Of a DNA stretch of 64,000 nucleotides, positions 21,759 through 31,782 are shown one piece after another. Position 1 is the stretch's first letter, and the number at the start of each line of letters is the position of its first letter. Origin of the DNA: Acidithiobacillus sp. YTS05 (GTDB lineage: Bacteria > Pseudomonadota > Gammaproteobacteria > Acidithiobacillales > Acidithiobacillaceae); NCBI RefSeq assembly GCF_024396695.1, contig NZ_CP094359.1, positions 930,001-994,000 on the forward strand, written 5' to 3'. Under the pieces are notes generated by a model. It was given only the letters and a program-made list of their open reading frames with translations, was not told the DNA's origin and did no database searches. The translations under genes and the position numbers were made by a program.

Positions 21759-22336
21759 TGGCGCGTTTGCCCAATTTTCTGACGATGCTGCGGGTGTTGC
21801 TCATCCCGGTCTTCGTCCTGCTGTTTTTCCTGGGGGGCACGGAGCGCAGTTACGGAGCGACCGCCATTTTTGCTTTTGCCGCCCTCACCGACTGGGCGGA
21901 CGGCTACCTCGCGCGTCGTTATAACGGCGTTTCGCCCTTTGGCACCTTCCTCGATCCGGTGGCCGACAAGCTCATGGTCGCCACTGCCCTGATCCTGATT
22001 TGCGCCAGTGGCGAGATGCCGGCGATCCTTGCGGGCATCCTCACCAGCATCATTGTGGGCCGGGAGATCACCATCTCGGCGTTGCGCGAGTGGATGGCGG
22101 AGCTCGGTGAGCGCAAGAAGGTTTCCGTATCCTGGCTGGGAAAGGTCAAGGCGACTTTGCAAATGCTAGCCATCGTATTCCTGTTGTATGCGGGGCCGGT
22201 GGCCTGGGGGATTGCCGCCCGCGACATAGGCATAGCCCTGCTCCTGCTCGCGGCGGCGATGACCTTGTGGAGTATGATCGAATATCTGCGTGCCGCCTGG
22301 CCGAGCCTGATGGGTAAACGGGTCGCTGACTCATAA
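21755..22336 (+). CDS. pgsA: CDP-diacylglycerol-glycerol-3-phosphate 3-phosphatidyltransferase
   Basis: PgsA makes phosphatidylglycerophosphate for acidic membrane phospholipids. The 193-residue protein has about five or six membrane segments. The complete CDP-alcohol phosphotransferase motif D-x2-DG-x2-AR-x8-G-x3-D-x3-D is formed by D46, D49-G50, A53-R54, G63, D67 and D71. It lies between uvrC and recC. In many proteobacteria pgsA follows uvrC, but recC directly behind it is less usual. ATG 21755 or 21758 could be the start. Confidence 0.95.
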   Translation: MMARLPNFLTMLRVLLIPVFVLLFFLGGTERSYGATAIFAFAALTDWADGYLARRYNGVSPFGTFLDPVADKLMVATALILICASGEMPAILAGILTSIIVGREITISALREWMAELGERKKVSVSWLGKVKATLQMLAIVFLLYAGPVAWGIAARDIGIALLLLAAAMTLWSMIEYLRAAWPSLMGKRVADS

Positions 22337-22337
22337 C

Positions 22338-25300
22338 ATGGCAGCGCCTCAGCTCACCCTCGTCCATAGTCAGCGCGCGGAGGATCTGCGTGACTTGTTG
22401 GTGCAATGGTGTAGCCAGCATCCCCTGTCGCCCCTCAGCCGCGAGACGATCCTGGTGCAAAGTAATGGGGTGGCGGAGTGGCTGAAGTTGGGCTTTGCCG
22501 CCGAGGGGATTGCCGCGGGTCTGGATTTCCTGTTGCCAGCGCAGTTTCTGTGGCGAGCCTACCGCGCCGTGCTGGGACGCGATGCAGTTCCAGACGCTTC
22601 GCCGTTCGACAAGGAGCGGCTGCGTTGGCGACTTTTTCGCCTGTTGGCAGAGCTGCACGATCCCGTGTATGCACCGCTGCATCGCTATTTGCAGAGGGAT
22701 CCGGAAGGGCGAAGGCGCTTTCAGTTGGCCGAACGGGTGGCGGATCTCTACGATCAGTACCAGGTCTATCGCGCCGACTGGCTGGTGGCCTGGGAGGCTG
22801 GCCGCGACAGCTTGCCCGGTCCTGATGGTCGGGCGCGTCCTCTGCCTGCTCAGCAGCGCTGGCAGGCGCAACTCTGGCGCGCTCTGCTCGCCGATCTGCA
22901 GGCAGCTGCAAGCCCCGGAGAATCGCGCGGCCAGATTCACCAACGATTCGTCCATCGTTTGGCGGAGTCAGAAACCTGGCCGGAATTGCCGCAGCGTCTT
23001 GTCGTCTTCGGCATCTCTTCCCTGCCACAGCAGACCCTCTTTGCCCTGGCCGCACTGGCGGAGCATTTGCCGGTACTGATCTTGGTGCTTGATCCGTGTT
23101 CCTATTATTGGGGGGACATCGTTACCGGGCATGATCTGCTGCGCCGAGAAGCGCGCGGCCGCAAGCGTGCGCGCCAGGTGGCGGACGCCAACGCCGCGAT
23201 CGAACATGGACATCCGCTCCTGGCTGCCTGGGGCAAGACCGGTCGAGACTATCTTGCCGCCTTGGAAATGACCGCCAGCGAGCTGCAGTTGCAGGTGATG
23301 GACGAACGTATCGAACTGTTCCGGCCCGGCGCAACGCGCACCCTCCTGCAGCAGTTGCAGGATGACATCCTTTTCCTGCGCCCGGCATCGGAAAGTCGCA
23401 AGCTGTGGCCGCCCATCGATCTCACCCACGACGATTCCCTGCGTTTTCATGTGGCACATGGTCCCTTACGAGAACTCGAGGTCCTGCAGGATCAGATTCT
23501 CGAAGCCCTGCGCCTGGACGCCAGCCTGCGTCCCCGTGACATCCTGATCATGGTACCGGAGCTGGATACCTATGCGGCGCGCATCGATGCGGTCTTTGGC
23601 CGCTATCTGGGCTCGGACCCGCGGCATTTGCCCTACCACATTGTCGATGCCCCAGCCGTACAGCAAAACTCGCTCCTCCACGCCTTGGACCTGCTGCTTG
23701 GGTTGCCGCAGTCGCGACTGCCCGCCAGCATGCTCTGGGACCTGCTCGAGGTCGCCGCCCTGCGTCGGCGCTTTGGCATCGACGTCGAAGATGTTCCCCT
23801 CCTGCGCTCCTGGCTGCAGACCGCCGGTGCCCGTTGGGGGCTGGACGATATCCAGCGGCAAAATCTGGGCCTGGGGCGGGAAGGGCAGGGAGCGCACACC
23901 TGGTGGTTTGCGCTCCAGCGTCTCCTGCTTGGCTATGCTGTGGCCCATGGCGAGGCCTGCGCTGAGCTGGAACCCAGTTATCTGCCGGTGGATGCGGCAG
24001 CGCGTCTCGCTCCTTTCATCGAGTTGTTGGCAAGCATTTCCCAGTGGCAGACGCGCCTGCAGACCCCCGCCACGCCGAAAATCTGGCAGGGCAAACTGGA
24101 GGAACTGCTGGCCGTTTTTTTTGCAGCACAAGGAGAGGAAGAGCAAGAACTGTTGCTGGCGCAAGGGGCTCTGCAGGCATGGGTCGAAGACTGCGCGGGA
24201 GCGGACCTTACGGTGCCGCTCTCCCTTGAAATTGTTGGCGAGGCCTGGCGTGCCGCCATCGCTGTCAAGGCAACGCGCGGCTCCGCCTTCTTTTCCGGTG
24301 GTCTCACCTTTGCCACCCTGATGCCCATGCGTGCCATCCCTTTCCGCCGGATCTACCTGCTGGGGATGAACGAGAAAGACTACCCGCGGCGGCAAATACC
24401 GGCGGCATTCGACCTCTTGCGTGGTGATTATCGCCCGGGCGACCGCTCGCGGCGGGAAGATGATCGCTATCTCTTTCTCGAAGCCTTGCTGTCCGCCCGC
24501 GACGCACTGCAGATCTTCTGGTCGGGACGCAGCCCGCGCGACGATAGCGAGGAGCCGCCCTCCGTTCTGGTGGCGCAGCTGCGTGACCACCTGGCACGGG
24601 TCTGGCGGGCGGAACAAAGTGGTGAGGAGTTGCATGGCAAAGACCTGCTGGCGGCACTGACGACCAGCTATCCCCTGCAGGCCTTCAGTCAGCAGTATCT
24701 CGGCGAAAATACCTCGTACTTCACCTTTGCGCGGGAATGGTGGGAGTCTGACTCCGTGCCAGCGCCAGAAACGGTCTTACCGGTCGCGGAACGGCGCTAT
24801 CTGACCCTACGCGAACTGCAGGAGTTGGGAAAAAGACCCGCGCGGTATTTCTTGCAGCAGGGGCTGGGTGTCCGTCTGCGCGACAGCGATGAACAAATCG
24901 CCGAGGACTGTGAGCCCTTCGCCCTGGATTCCCTGCAGCAATGGCAAATCCGCAGCGAGCTGATCGCGGCGGTGCAGCAGGAGGAAGTGGATGCCGGTGG
25001 CGCCATGGCGGTCCTCCAGCGCCAGTTGTTGCGCCAGTCGCGGCGTGGTGACCTGCCTGCCGGAGCCGTTGGCCGCTTGCTTGGTGAAGAATTGGCACAC
25101 GACCTGGAACAGTCTCTGCAGCGCTATCTCGCACTTGCGGCACAGTATGCAGACGCGCTTCCACCCCAGGGTCTGTGCCTGCAGCACGCCGGTACGGAGC
25201 TGGTAGGAGAGATTGGCGGTCTGCGTCGCAGTGCCGAAGGTGCGCATGCCCTGCTGCGTTGGTCGGCCAGCAAGATCGGCAGGGGCAAGAATATCGAATG

Positions 25301-25736
25301 GGCAAAAGTCTGGCCGCACTGGATCGAGCATTTAGCGTTGCATACCGATGGCTGGGCCGTCAGCACCCATCTCCTGGCCAGGGACAATAGCGATATTCTT
25401 CTTGCGCCGATGGAGCCCGCCTGGGCGCGCGCGCATCTCGCGGAGCTCGTCGAGCTCGCGCTGGAGGCGCGGCGGCGACCGCTGCCCTTGCTGCTGCCCC
25501 TGCTGGCCGCAGCTTGGCAAGGGGACGCGGAGGGGCCGATCGATCTCCAATTCGTTCGCCGGCAACATGCAGATCTCGTGCAAAAGGACGAAGAGGTGCG
25601 ACGGGTCTGGCCCCAGCCGCCGCTGGCAGACGACGCCGCGGAACTGACAGAGCTTTGCCGGCGGTTTCTCCGGCCTCTGCAAGATGCCGTGGAACGTGGC
25701 GCGGAGCTACGCAAGCAGGGAGACGGCAAGGCGTGA
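22338..25736 (+). CDS. recC: Exodeoxyribonuclease V gamma subunit RecC
   Basis: RecC holds the DNA fork in RecBCD and recognises Chi through an inactive helicase/nuclease-like fold. The 1132 residues match the family (1122 in E. coli). The start MAAPQLTLVHSQRAEDLRDLL, the FGISSLPQQTLFALAALAEH stretch (split here as FGISSLPQQ and LFALAALA) and LLGMNEKDYPRR are typical. It begins one base after the pgsA stop and overlaps recB (GTGA). The order recC-recB-recD without ptrA differs from E. coli. Confidence 0.95.
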   Translation: MAAPQLTLVHSQRAEDLRDLLVQWCSQHPLSPLSRETILVQSNGVAEWLKLGFAAEGIAAGLDFLLPAQFLWRAYRAVLGRDAVPDASPFDKERLRWRLFRLLAELHDPVYAPLHRYLQRDPEGRRRFQLAERVADLYDQYQVYRADWLVAWEAGRDSLPGPDGRARPLPAQQRWQAQLWRALLADLQAAASPGESRGQIHQRFVHRLAESETWPELPQRLVVFGISSLPQQTLFALAALAEHLPVLILVLDPCSYYWGDIVTGHDLLRREARGRKRARQVADANAAIEHGHPLLAAWGKTGRDYLAALEMTASELQLQVMDERIELFRPGATRTLLQQLQDDILFLRPASESRKLWPPIDLTHDDSLRFHVAHGPLRELEVLQDQILEALRLDASLRPRDILIMVPELDTYAARIDAVFGRYLGSDPRHLPYHIVDAPAVQQNSLLHALDLLLGLPQSRLPASMLWDLLEVAALRRRFGIDVEDVPLLRSWLQTAGARWGLDDIQRQNLGLGREGQGAHTWWFALQRLLLGYAVAHGEACAELEPSYLPVDAAARLAPFIELLASISQWQTRLQTPATPKIWQGKLEELLAVFFAAQGEEEQELLLAQGALQAWVEDCAGADLTVPLSLEIVGEAWRAAIAVKATRGSAFFSGGLTFATLMPMRAIPFRRIYLLGMNEKDYPRRQIPAAFDLLRGDYRPGDRSRREDDRYLFLEALLSARDALQIFWSGRSPRDDSEEPPSVLVAQLRDHLARVWRAEQSGEELHGKDLLAALTTSYPLQAFSQQYLGENTSYFTFAREWWESDSVPAPETVLPVAERRYLTLRELQELGKRPARYFLQQGLGVRLRDSDEQIAEDCEPFALDSLQQWQIRSELIAAVQQEEVDAGGAMAVLQRQLLRQSRRGDLPAGAVGRLLGEELAHDLEQSLQRYLALAAQYADALPPQGLCLQHAGTELVGEIGGLRRSAEGAHALLRWSASKIGRGKNIEWAKVWPHWIEHLALHTDGWAVSTHLLARDNSDILLAPMEPAWARAHLAELVELALEARRRPLPLLLPLLAAAWQGDAEGPIDLQFVRRQHADLVQKDEEVRRVWPQPPLADDAAELTELCRRFLRPLQDAVERGAELRKQGDGKA

Positions 25737-28700
25737 GCGGCGGCGACCTCCTCGATCCTCTCTCCTTTCCGTTGCATGCTGGACGACGCCTGATCGAGGC
25801 CAGCGCCGGCACCGGCAAGACCTACACCATTGCCGCCCTCTACCTGCGCCTGGTGCTGGGCCATGCTTGTGCCCGTCCCTTCCTGCCGGAAGAGATTCTG
25901 GTGATGACTTTCACCAATGCCGCCACCCTCGAATTACGCGCCCGCATTCGCCGCCGCCTGCACGAGGCCGCAGGATTCTTTGCCGGGCAGAGCGACAACG
26001 CCGACGCATTCCTGCAGGCGCTGCGCGAGAGTTATCCGCGAGAAGCCTGGCCGAGCCTGGCCCGCCTTCTCGATGGCGCCGCGGAAGGGATGGACCAGGC
26101 TGCCATTTACACCATCCATGCCTGGGCACAACGGGTCCTGCAAGAATACGCCTTTGCCATGGGCAATGATTTTGCGCTGCAGGTGTTGACCGACGCTCAG
26201 ACGCGACATGGCGAACTGCTGCAGGATTATCTGCGTCTGTTTCTGCATCCCTTGCCCTACCCCGAGATGCAGGAACTACGACGTTGCGGGAAGGAGCTCC
26301 TCGATCCCGAGAAACTCCTTGGCGTGCTGCAGGAATACCTCGATAAAAGCGAAGGGTTTGTCCCCGGAGAGGAACCCGCGGCCCTGCTGCATCGCCTTTG
26401 GGAAAATGCCACAAGCGAGTTGGCATCCTTGCGCGAGCGCTTGGCGGAGCAACTGGACCCCCTGGAGGATTGGCTGGACGAGTTGAGTGCCAGCAAGCAG
26501 GTTGACGGAAAGAAGTTCCAGTCCCGGTATTATCGCAACTGGCTCGCTATTCTACGATCTTGGACGGCAGAGCAGGATCTGGCTGCTCCCTCTCTGACGA
26601 ATTCGGCGTGGCAGCGCCTGAGTCTGGCGGGGATGCAGGAAGCCGCTCGCGACAACGCGCAGCTTTGCCATCCGGCGCTGCTGCTGATCGAAGAGCTGCA
26701 CAGCTATCTCCATACCCTGCAAGAGCAGCGCGAAAAGACCCGGGCGGCGCTGCTTACCCATGCCTTGGGGTGGCTGGATGAGCGCAAGCAGCAATTACAG
26801 GAGCAGGGGCAGATCGACTTTCAGGGGATCCTGCGGCAGTTACGCAATGCGCTGCAAGGGGAGGCCGGAAAGCTTCTCGCCGAGCATCTGGCCAAGCAAT
26901 ATCCTTGGGCCCTGGTAGACGAATTTCAGGACACCGATCCCTACCAATATGCCATTCTGGATGCCATTTACGGCAGCGCGGAAGCAGAGGGCGGGCTCCT
27001 GCTCATTGGTGATCCCAAGCAGTCCATCTACCGCTTTCGCGGTGGAGATCTGCACACCTATCTGCGCGCTCAGCAGGACTGCGGCGCGGAAATTTATCGT
27101 CTCGGCCGCAATTATCGCTCCAGCGAGCAGCTGGTGACGGCCCTGAATACCTTCTTTCTGACCCTGGAAGCGCGCCACCCGCAGGGCGTATTCGGTCTGC
27201 GTCAGGGAGAGGAAAATCCGGTCCCCTATCTGCCCGTAGAGGCCGCCGGGCTGCAGGAGGAGTTTTTTTGGATCGAAGAAGAGACTCTCGCTCTGCAATT
27301 TGCCGTTCTGGCGGAGGACGCGGCAGGGAACAAGGGCGAATATACCGATTGTATGGCCGCTGCCTGTGCCGAACGGATTGTCGCCCTGTTGTTGGCCGGG
27401 CGCAGCGGGCAGGCGGGGTTTCGTTCCTTGTCAGGCGCGCGGGCGTTGGAGCCCGCTGATCTTGCCGTGCTCGTCAATAGTCGCACGGAGGCAGACGTGC
27501 TGCGTGCGGCTTTGCGCCAGCGCGGGGTAGCCAGCGTCTATCTCTCTGAGCAACAGTCGGTATACGAAAGTCCGGAAGCCACAGATCTGGAACGATTGCT
27601 TACGGCTTGTCTGGCATACGACGATGAGCAGGCAGTGGGCACCGCTCTGGCTACCTCGCTCCTCGGTCTCGATTGGTCAGAACTTGCTGCCTTGCAGCAC
27701 GATGATCGCCTGCGCGAAGAGCGCCTGCTGCAATTTCGGCATTATGCCGAGATCTGGCGGGAGCGCGGAGTGCTCCCCATGCTGCTGCGGCTCTCTCAGG
27801 ATTTTTCCTTGCCGGCGCGGCTCTTGCGCGGAGCCACGGCGGATGGAGAGCGGCGTTTGACCAATTTCCTGCACCTCGCCGAGCTCTTGCAGCATGCCGC
27901 GCAAGAATTGCAGGGCGAGCACGCCGTGCTCCGGTTTCTGGCGGAGCAGCGCCAGAGGCAGGCAGGCCGCGATGAAGAAACGCTGCTAAGGCTGGAAAGC
28001 GATGCAGATCTGGTGCGGGTGATCACCATCCACAAGTCCAAGGGGCTGCAGTATCCCATCGTTTTTTTACCCTTCCTGCTCAACGCCTGGAGCAATTCCG
28101 GCAAATGCCTGCAGATCAGCGAAGAACAGGGGCAGCGCATCTTGCGACCGGCAGATGCTGCAGAACAGGAACGCGCCGAGCGGGAGCGACTGCAGGAGGA
28201 TATTCGCAAACTCTATGTAGCCCTGACGCGTGCCCAATTTGCCGTCTGGGTGGGGATTGGCCGCTGCGCCGACCACCAACCATCGGCCCTGGCGCATCTG
28301 CTTCTGTATGGGGCAGAGGACGGGAAAGGCTCGCCCGAGCAAGTAGCGGAACTCTTCGCCAATGTCCCAGAGATTGGCATATCCCCGATTGCTCTGCAGG
28401 ATGCCCCTGCCATCCTGTCGCCGCCGCTTGTGCAGGCGCCCGCCTTGCGCCCGCGTATTGCCAGAGCGCAGGAAAACGACTGGTGGATTGCCAGCTATTC
28501 GGCCTTGCAGCGTGGCCATCATCAGCCCCTGGAACGGCTTGCCGAGTTATGGGAAGAGGAGCAGATGGAGGAATCGATAGAGCCGTCCACGCATCTGCTT
28601 TTCCTGCCGGGAGCCGCGACGGGTATCCTGCTGCATGATCTTCTGCGCTGGATGGCGGAGCAGGGCTTCGCTGCCATTTCCCGGAGTCCGCAGATTCTGC

Positions 28701-29311
28701 ACGAGGAGATCCTGCGTCGTGGCCAGGGGCAATCCTGGTCCCGGCACGCCGCCGAACTGCAGGACTGGTTATTGCAAACTCTTGCCCTGCCGCTCGCCCT
28801 GGCAGAAGGGGAAACGGTGCGTTTGCAGGATCTGCAGGAGTACCAGGCAGAGATGGAGTTCTGGCTGCCAGTGCAGAACATCGAGAGCCAGCAGATCGAC
28901 CGCATCGTCAATGCCCATCTCCTTCCCGATGTGCCGCGTCCGGCCCTGGACAGCCGCCGCCTTGGGGGGATGTTCAAGGGGTTCATCGATCTCGTCTTTT
29001 TCTGGAAAGATCGCTATTACCTTATTGATTATAAGTCAAATTTTCTGGGTCTGGGGCCTGCTGCCTATCATCAGCAGGCGCTGCGCGATGCCCTGCTCGC
29101 GCAACGCTATGATCTGCAGCTGGGGCTCTATCTGGTTGCCTTGCGGCGCCTGCTGCGCAGCCGGGGATGGGAGGATGAGCCGGCAGGGGCTCTGGCACTC
29201 TTTTTGCGTGGAATAGCGGAGGGAGGAAGTGCGAGTATCTTGCTGCAGCCGGAGCCGGGATTTTATCCCGCCCTGGAGCCGATTTTCCGGGCAAGCGAGG
29301 TTAGACCATGA
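25733..29311 (+). CDS. recB: Exodeoxyribonuclease V beta subunit RecB
   Basis: RecB is the 3'-5' SF1 helicase and the only nuclease of RecBCD. The start is GTG 25733, overlapping the recC stop by 4 bases. The open frame runs back to 25514 inside recC, but the family begins close to this point. The 1192 residues show Walker A EASAGTGKT (22-30), motif II VDEFQDTDPYQY, IYRFRGGDLHTY, and VRVITIHKSKGLQYPIVF. The C-terminal nuclease motif is LIDYKSN with D1099-Y-K1101. All catalytic features are intact, so Chi-regulated end processing should be functional. Confidence 0.95.
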   Translation: MSGGDLLDPLSFPLHAGRRLIEASAGTGKTYTIAALYLRLVLGHACARPFLPEEILVMTFTNAATLELRARIRRRLHEAAGFFAGQSDNADAFLQALRESYPREAWPSLARLLDGAAEGMDQAAIYTIHAWAQRVLQEYAFAMGNDFALQVLTDAQTRHGELLQDYLRLFLHPLPYPEMQELRRCGKELLDPEKLLGVLQEYLDKSEGFVPGEEPAALLHRLWENATSELASLRERLAEQLDPLEDWLDELSASKQVDGKKFQSRYYRNWLAILRSWTAEQDLAAPSLTNSAWQRLSLAGMQEAARDNAQLCHPALLLIEELHSYLHTLQEQREKTRAALLTHALGWLDERKQQLQEQGQIDFQGILRQLRNALQGEAGKLLAEHLAKQYPWALVDEFQDTDPYQYAILDAIYGSAEAEGGLLLIGDPKQSIYRFRGGDLHTYLRAQQDCGAEIYRLGRNYRSSEQLVTALNTFFLTLEARHPQGVFGLRQGEENPVPYLPVEAAGLQEEFFWIEEETLALQFAVLAEDAAGNKGEYTDCMAAACAERIVALLLAGRSGQAGFRSLSGARALEPADLAVLVNSRTEADVLRAALRQRGVASVYLSEQQSVYESPEATDLERLLTACLAYDDEQAVGTALATSLLGLDWSELAALQHDDRLREERLLQFRHYAEIWRERGVLPMLLRLSQDFSLPARLLRGATADGERRLTNFLHLAELLQHAAQELQGEHAVLRFLAEQRQRQAGRDEETLLRLESDADLVRVITIHKSKGLQYPIVFLPFLLNAWSNSGKCLQISEEQGQRILRPADAAEQERAERERLQEDIRKLYVALTRAQFAVWVGIGRCADHQPSALAHLLLYGAEDGKGSPEQVAELFANVPEIGISPIALQDAPAILSPPLVQAPALRPRIARAQENDWWIASYSALQRGHHQPLERLAELWEEEQMEESIEPSTHLLFLPGAATGILLHDLLRWMAEQGFAAISRSPQILHEEILRRGQGQSWSRHAAELQDWLLQTLALPLALAEGETVRLQDLQEYQAEMEFWLPVQNIESQQIDRIVNAHLLPDVPRPALDSRRLGGMFKGFIDLVFFWKDRYYLIDYKSNFLGLGPAAYHQQALRDALLAQRYDLQLGLYLVALRRLLRSRGWEDEPAGALALFLRGIAEGGSASILLQPEPGFYPALEPIFRASEVRP

Positions 29312-31260
29312 AAATCCCTGCGCTGGACTGCGGGAAGCGGGAGCGTGATGCACTACGCCGCCTCCTCTGCGAGGCGGTTGAGCAAGCTTGCCTGCGCCCC
29401 TGGGATGCACAATTCGCCCTGTTTTTGCGCAGCCTGGATCCCTCCGCGCCGCCTGCGCTGCTGCTGGCGGCCGCCCGGTGCAGTTACGAGGCAGCGCAGG
29501 GTCAGGTACATCTCGATCTCCTTGCCGACGCCCCTGGCGAAAATCCCTTTCTCCAGAACTGGTGGCCGCGCTTCGCCGAGTGGCAGGCCTGGTTGCACCA
29601 AGCCCCGTTGCTGGTGGCGACGGGGGAGGGAACGACGCCCCTGGTCCTGAGCGACGGAAGGCTGTACTTGCGACGTTTCTGGCAGGACGAGCAGCGCATC
29701 GTCGAAGGTGTCCGCGCCCGACTCGCAGCCCTGCCACTGCCACCAGCGGATTTGGTTGCCGCCCAGCTAGATCGGCTATTCCCATCGCGTTCGCTACAGC
29801 CAGACTGGCAGCGCATCGCCTGTGCCTTGATGTTGCGGCATCGACTGGGGGTCATCAGCGGCAGCCCGGGTACCGGAAAAACCACGACAGTGCTGCGTCT
29901 TCTGTTGCTGCTGCAGGGACTTGCCCTGCAAGGTGCCTTGCCGCAGTCCCAGGGACCGCTGCGTATTCGTCTGGCGGCACCCACCGGCAAGGCCGCCGCG
30001 CGCCTCAGTCAAAGCCTGGTCCAATCCCTGGACGGCGAGGCGCAGGATCTGGCGCCGCCGGAAGTCATCGCCGCGATCCCGCGGGCGGTGGAAACCGTCC
30101 ATCGTCTCCTGGGTCTGCGCGCCGATGGCCGAGTCCGTTATCATCGCGGTCAACCGCTCGCCGTCGATCTGCTGGTCATCGATGAGACGTCGATGCTCAG
30201 CCAGGAATTGATGGCGCGGATTCTTGATGCCCTGCCGCCATCGTCCCGCCTGATCCTGCTGGGGGACAGGGATCAGCTCGCTTCGGTGGAGGCCGGGGCA
30301 GTCCTCGCGGAGCTCTGCGCCAACGCGGAATGGGCGCGTTATGGCGAGGACACACGGCGCTGGATTACCGCTACCTGTGCCTGTGACTTGCCCGTGCCGG
30401 AGAAGGCGGGTAGTGCCCGCGAGCAATCCGTAGCCTTGCTGCGTCACAGCTATCGCTTCGCGTCCCATAGTGGCATTGGCCGGCTGGCCGAACAGATTCG
30501 CTGCGGGCAGGACACGCAGATTGCCGCTTTGCTGGACGAGCCGGAATCCGATCTCCGCCTCTTCCTGCCCACGAACCCGCAGGAATTCGATGCCCTTCTC
30601 TTGCATGGATGGGGGGAAGAGCAGGTAGATGCGCGCGGTTACCTGCATTTTTTTCGCCAGCTGCAGACTGGATTGCGTCGGCGTTTGCCGCCCGAAGAAC
30701 TCGCGCGGCAATGTCTGCGGGCATTTTCCGAGTTTCAGCTGCTTTGTGCCCGGCGCGATGGCCCCTGGGGGGTCGGCGCCATGAATCGGCAGGTGACCCA
30801 GCTCCTGCAGCGCCAGGGTGTTGTGCCAAGTCATAGAGAGTGGTTCGCCGGTCGGCCGGTAATCATCACGCGCAATGTGTATGGTCTACAATTGATGAAC
30901 GGCGAGATTGGTATCACCCTGCCCCTCAAGTTGGCGGATGGTCAAACGCAAATGCAGGTCGCCTTTGCTGGCGCCAACGCTGAGATTCGCTGGTTTTCAC
31001 CCCTGCGCCTGCGCGACGTGGAAACGGTTTTTGCCTTGACGGTACACAAATCCCAGGGCTCCGAATATCGTCATTGTGCCTTCCTGGCGGCAGCGGAAGA
31101 CCGGGATTTTCTCCATCGGGAATTATTGTATACCGCAGTTACGCGGGCGCGCTCACGCTTGAGCCTTGCTCTGGTGGGTGGCCAGGAACTCCTGCGCGAG
31201 ATGATCGCGCATCCCCTGCTTCGCAGGCAACAAATGTTTAGTGGAGAAGCACATGAATGA
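29308..31260 (+). CDS. recD: Exodeoxyribonuclease V alpha subunit RecD
   Basis: RecD is the 5'-3' SF1B helicase of RecBCD. The 650 residues, about 40 more than E. coli, have an N-terminal RecC-contacting domain and Walker A GSPGTGKTTT (Lys at 191). Further motifs are APTGKAAARL, LLVIDETSMLSQELM and the C-terminal FALTVHKSQGSEY with YTAVTRAR. It overlaps recB by 4 bases and the next gene (ATG 31253) by 8 bases. Some extra length is in a Cys-rich insert around residues 340-370. Confidence 0.95.
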   Translation: MKIPALDCGKRERDALRRLLCEAVEQACLRPWDAQFALFLRSLDPSAPPALLLAAARCSYEAAQGQVHLDLLADAPGENPFLQNWWPRFAEWQAWLHQAPLLVATGEGTTPLVLSDGRLYLRRFWQDEQRIVEGVRARLAALPLPPADLVAAQLDRLFPSRSLQPDWQRIACALMLRHRLGVISGSPGTGKTTTVLRLLLLLQGLALQGALPQSQGPLRIRLAAPTGKAAARLSQSLVQSLDGEAQDLAPPEVIAAIPRAVETVHRLLGLRADGRVRYHRGQPLAVDLLVIDETSMLSQELMARILDALPPSSRLILLGDRDQLASVEAGAVLAELCANAEWARYGEDTRRWITATCACDLPVPEKAGSAREQSVALLRHSYRFASHSGIGRLAEQIRCGQDTQIAALLDEPESDLRLFLPTNPQEFDALLLHGWGEEQVDARGYLHFFRQLQTGLRRRLPPEELARQCLRAFSEFQLLCARRDGPWGVGAMNRQVTQLLQRQGVVPSHREWFAGRPVIITRNVYGLQLMNGEIGITLPLKLADGQTQMQVAFAGANAEIRWFSPLRLRDVETVFALTVHKSQGSEYRHCAFLAAAEDRDFLHRELLYTAVTRARSRLSLALVGGQELLREMIAHPLLRRQQMFSGEAHE

Positions 31261-31711
31261 GCAAAAAAGCAGTATGCGCCTGGCCCAGATCCTCGGTGGG
31301 ACGGGATTGATCCCCCTCATTGTCGCCGATATTGCCGCAGTGCAGGGATACGGCATCATTGCCGTAAGTCTTGGAAATATCTACGCCGCTATCATCCTCA
31401 GCTTTCTCGGTGCCATACACTGGGGCCTTGCCCTGGATCGAACGCAAAACCCCGATGAGGCCGGGCCCTTGCTCCTTTGGAGTGTTATTCCGGCGCTTTG
31501 GGGCTTTTTCGCATTGTGGTGGACGCCTCTACTGGCGACGCTGTTGCTGATGCTGGGCTTTGTCGCCCAGTGGTTGGCTGATTACCGCTTGCAGCGCCGC
31601 GCTATCTCCTGGCCCACCTGGTTCTTTCCGCTGCGTAGCGCCCTGACTCTGGGAATCCTGATCCTGTTGGGGATTCTGGCTGGCGAGATCTACTCTCTTG
31701 CGGGACAATGA
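31253..31711 (+). CDS. DUF3429 membrane protein
   Basis: This is a 152-residue inner-membrane protein with about five hydrophobic segments and the DUF3429 signature FLGAIHWGLAL in the second half of the first helix pair. Function is unknown; family members are widespread in proteobacteria and resemble TMEM69. ATG 31253 has GGAG at 31242-31245, 7 bases upstream, within the end of recD. A GTG at 31241 is less likely. It ends the recCBD run, probably as a passenger of that operon. Confidence 0.75.
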   Translation: MNEQKSSMRLAQILGGTGLIPLIVADIAAVQGYGIIAVSLGNIYAAIILSFLGAIHWGLALDRTQNPDEAGPLLLWSVIPALWGFFALWWTPLLATLLLMLGFVAQWLADYRLQRRAISWPTWFFPLRSALTLGILILLGILAGEIYSLAGQ

Positions 31712-31733
31712 AAGAGTTGACTTTGTAGCAAGG

Positions 31734-31747
31734 TATAATGAGTACTC
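31734..31747 (+). promoter_or_regulatory. Consensus -10 box followed by an 8-base palindrome
   Basis: TATAAT (31734-31739) precedes the HMA-protein gene, and the perfect palindrome GAGTACTC (31740-31747) falls on the expected transcription start. A TTGACT at 31717 is only 11 bases from the -10, too close for a normal -35. An activator or an unrecognised -35 may be used. Confidence 0.4.
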
Positions 31748-31782
31748 TATCCAAACCAAGTTTCTTTACATGGAGGTGAAAA

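Noticed and set aside
31717..31739. TTGACT plus TATAAT before the HMA gene as a normal promoter
   Set aside because: The spacing is 11 bases, far below the 16-18 needed, so only the -10 was kept.
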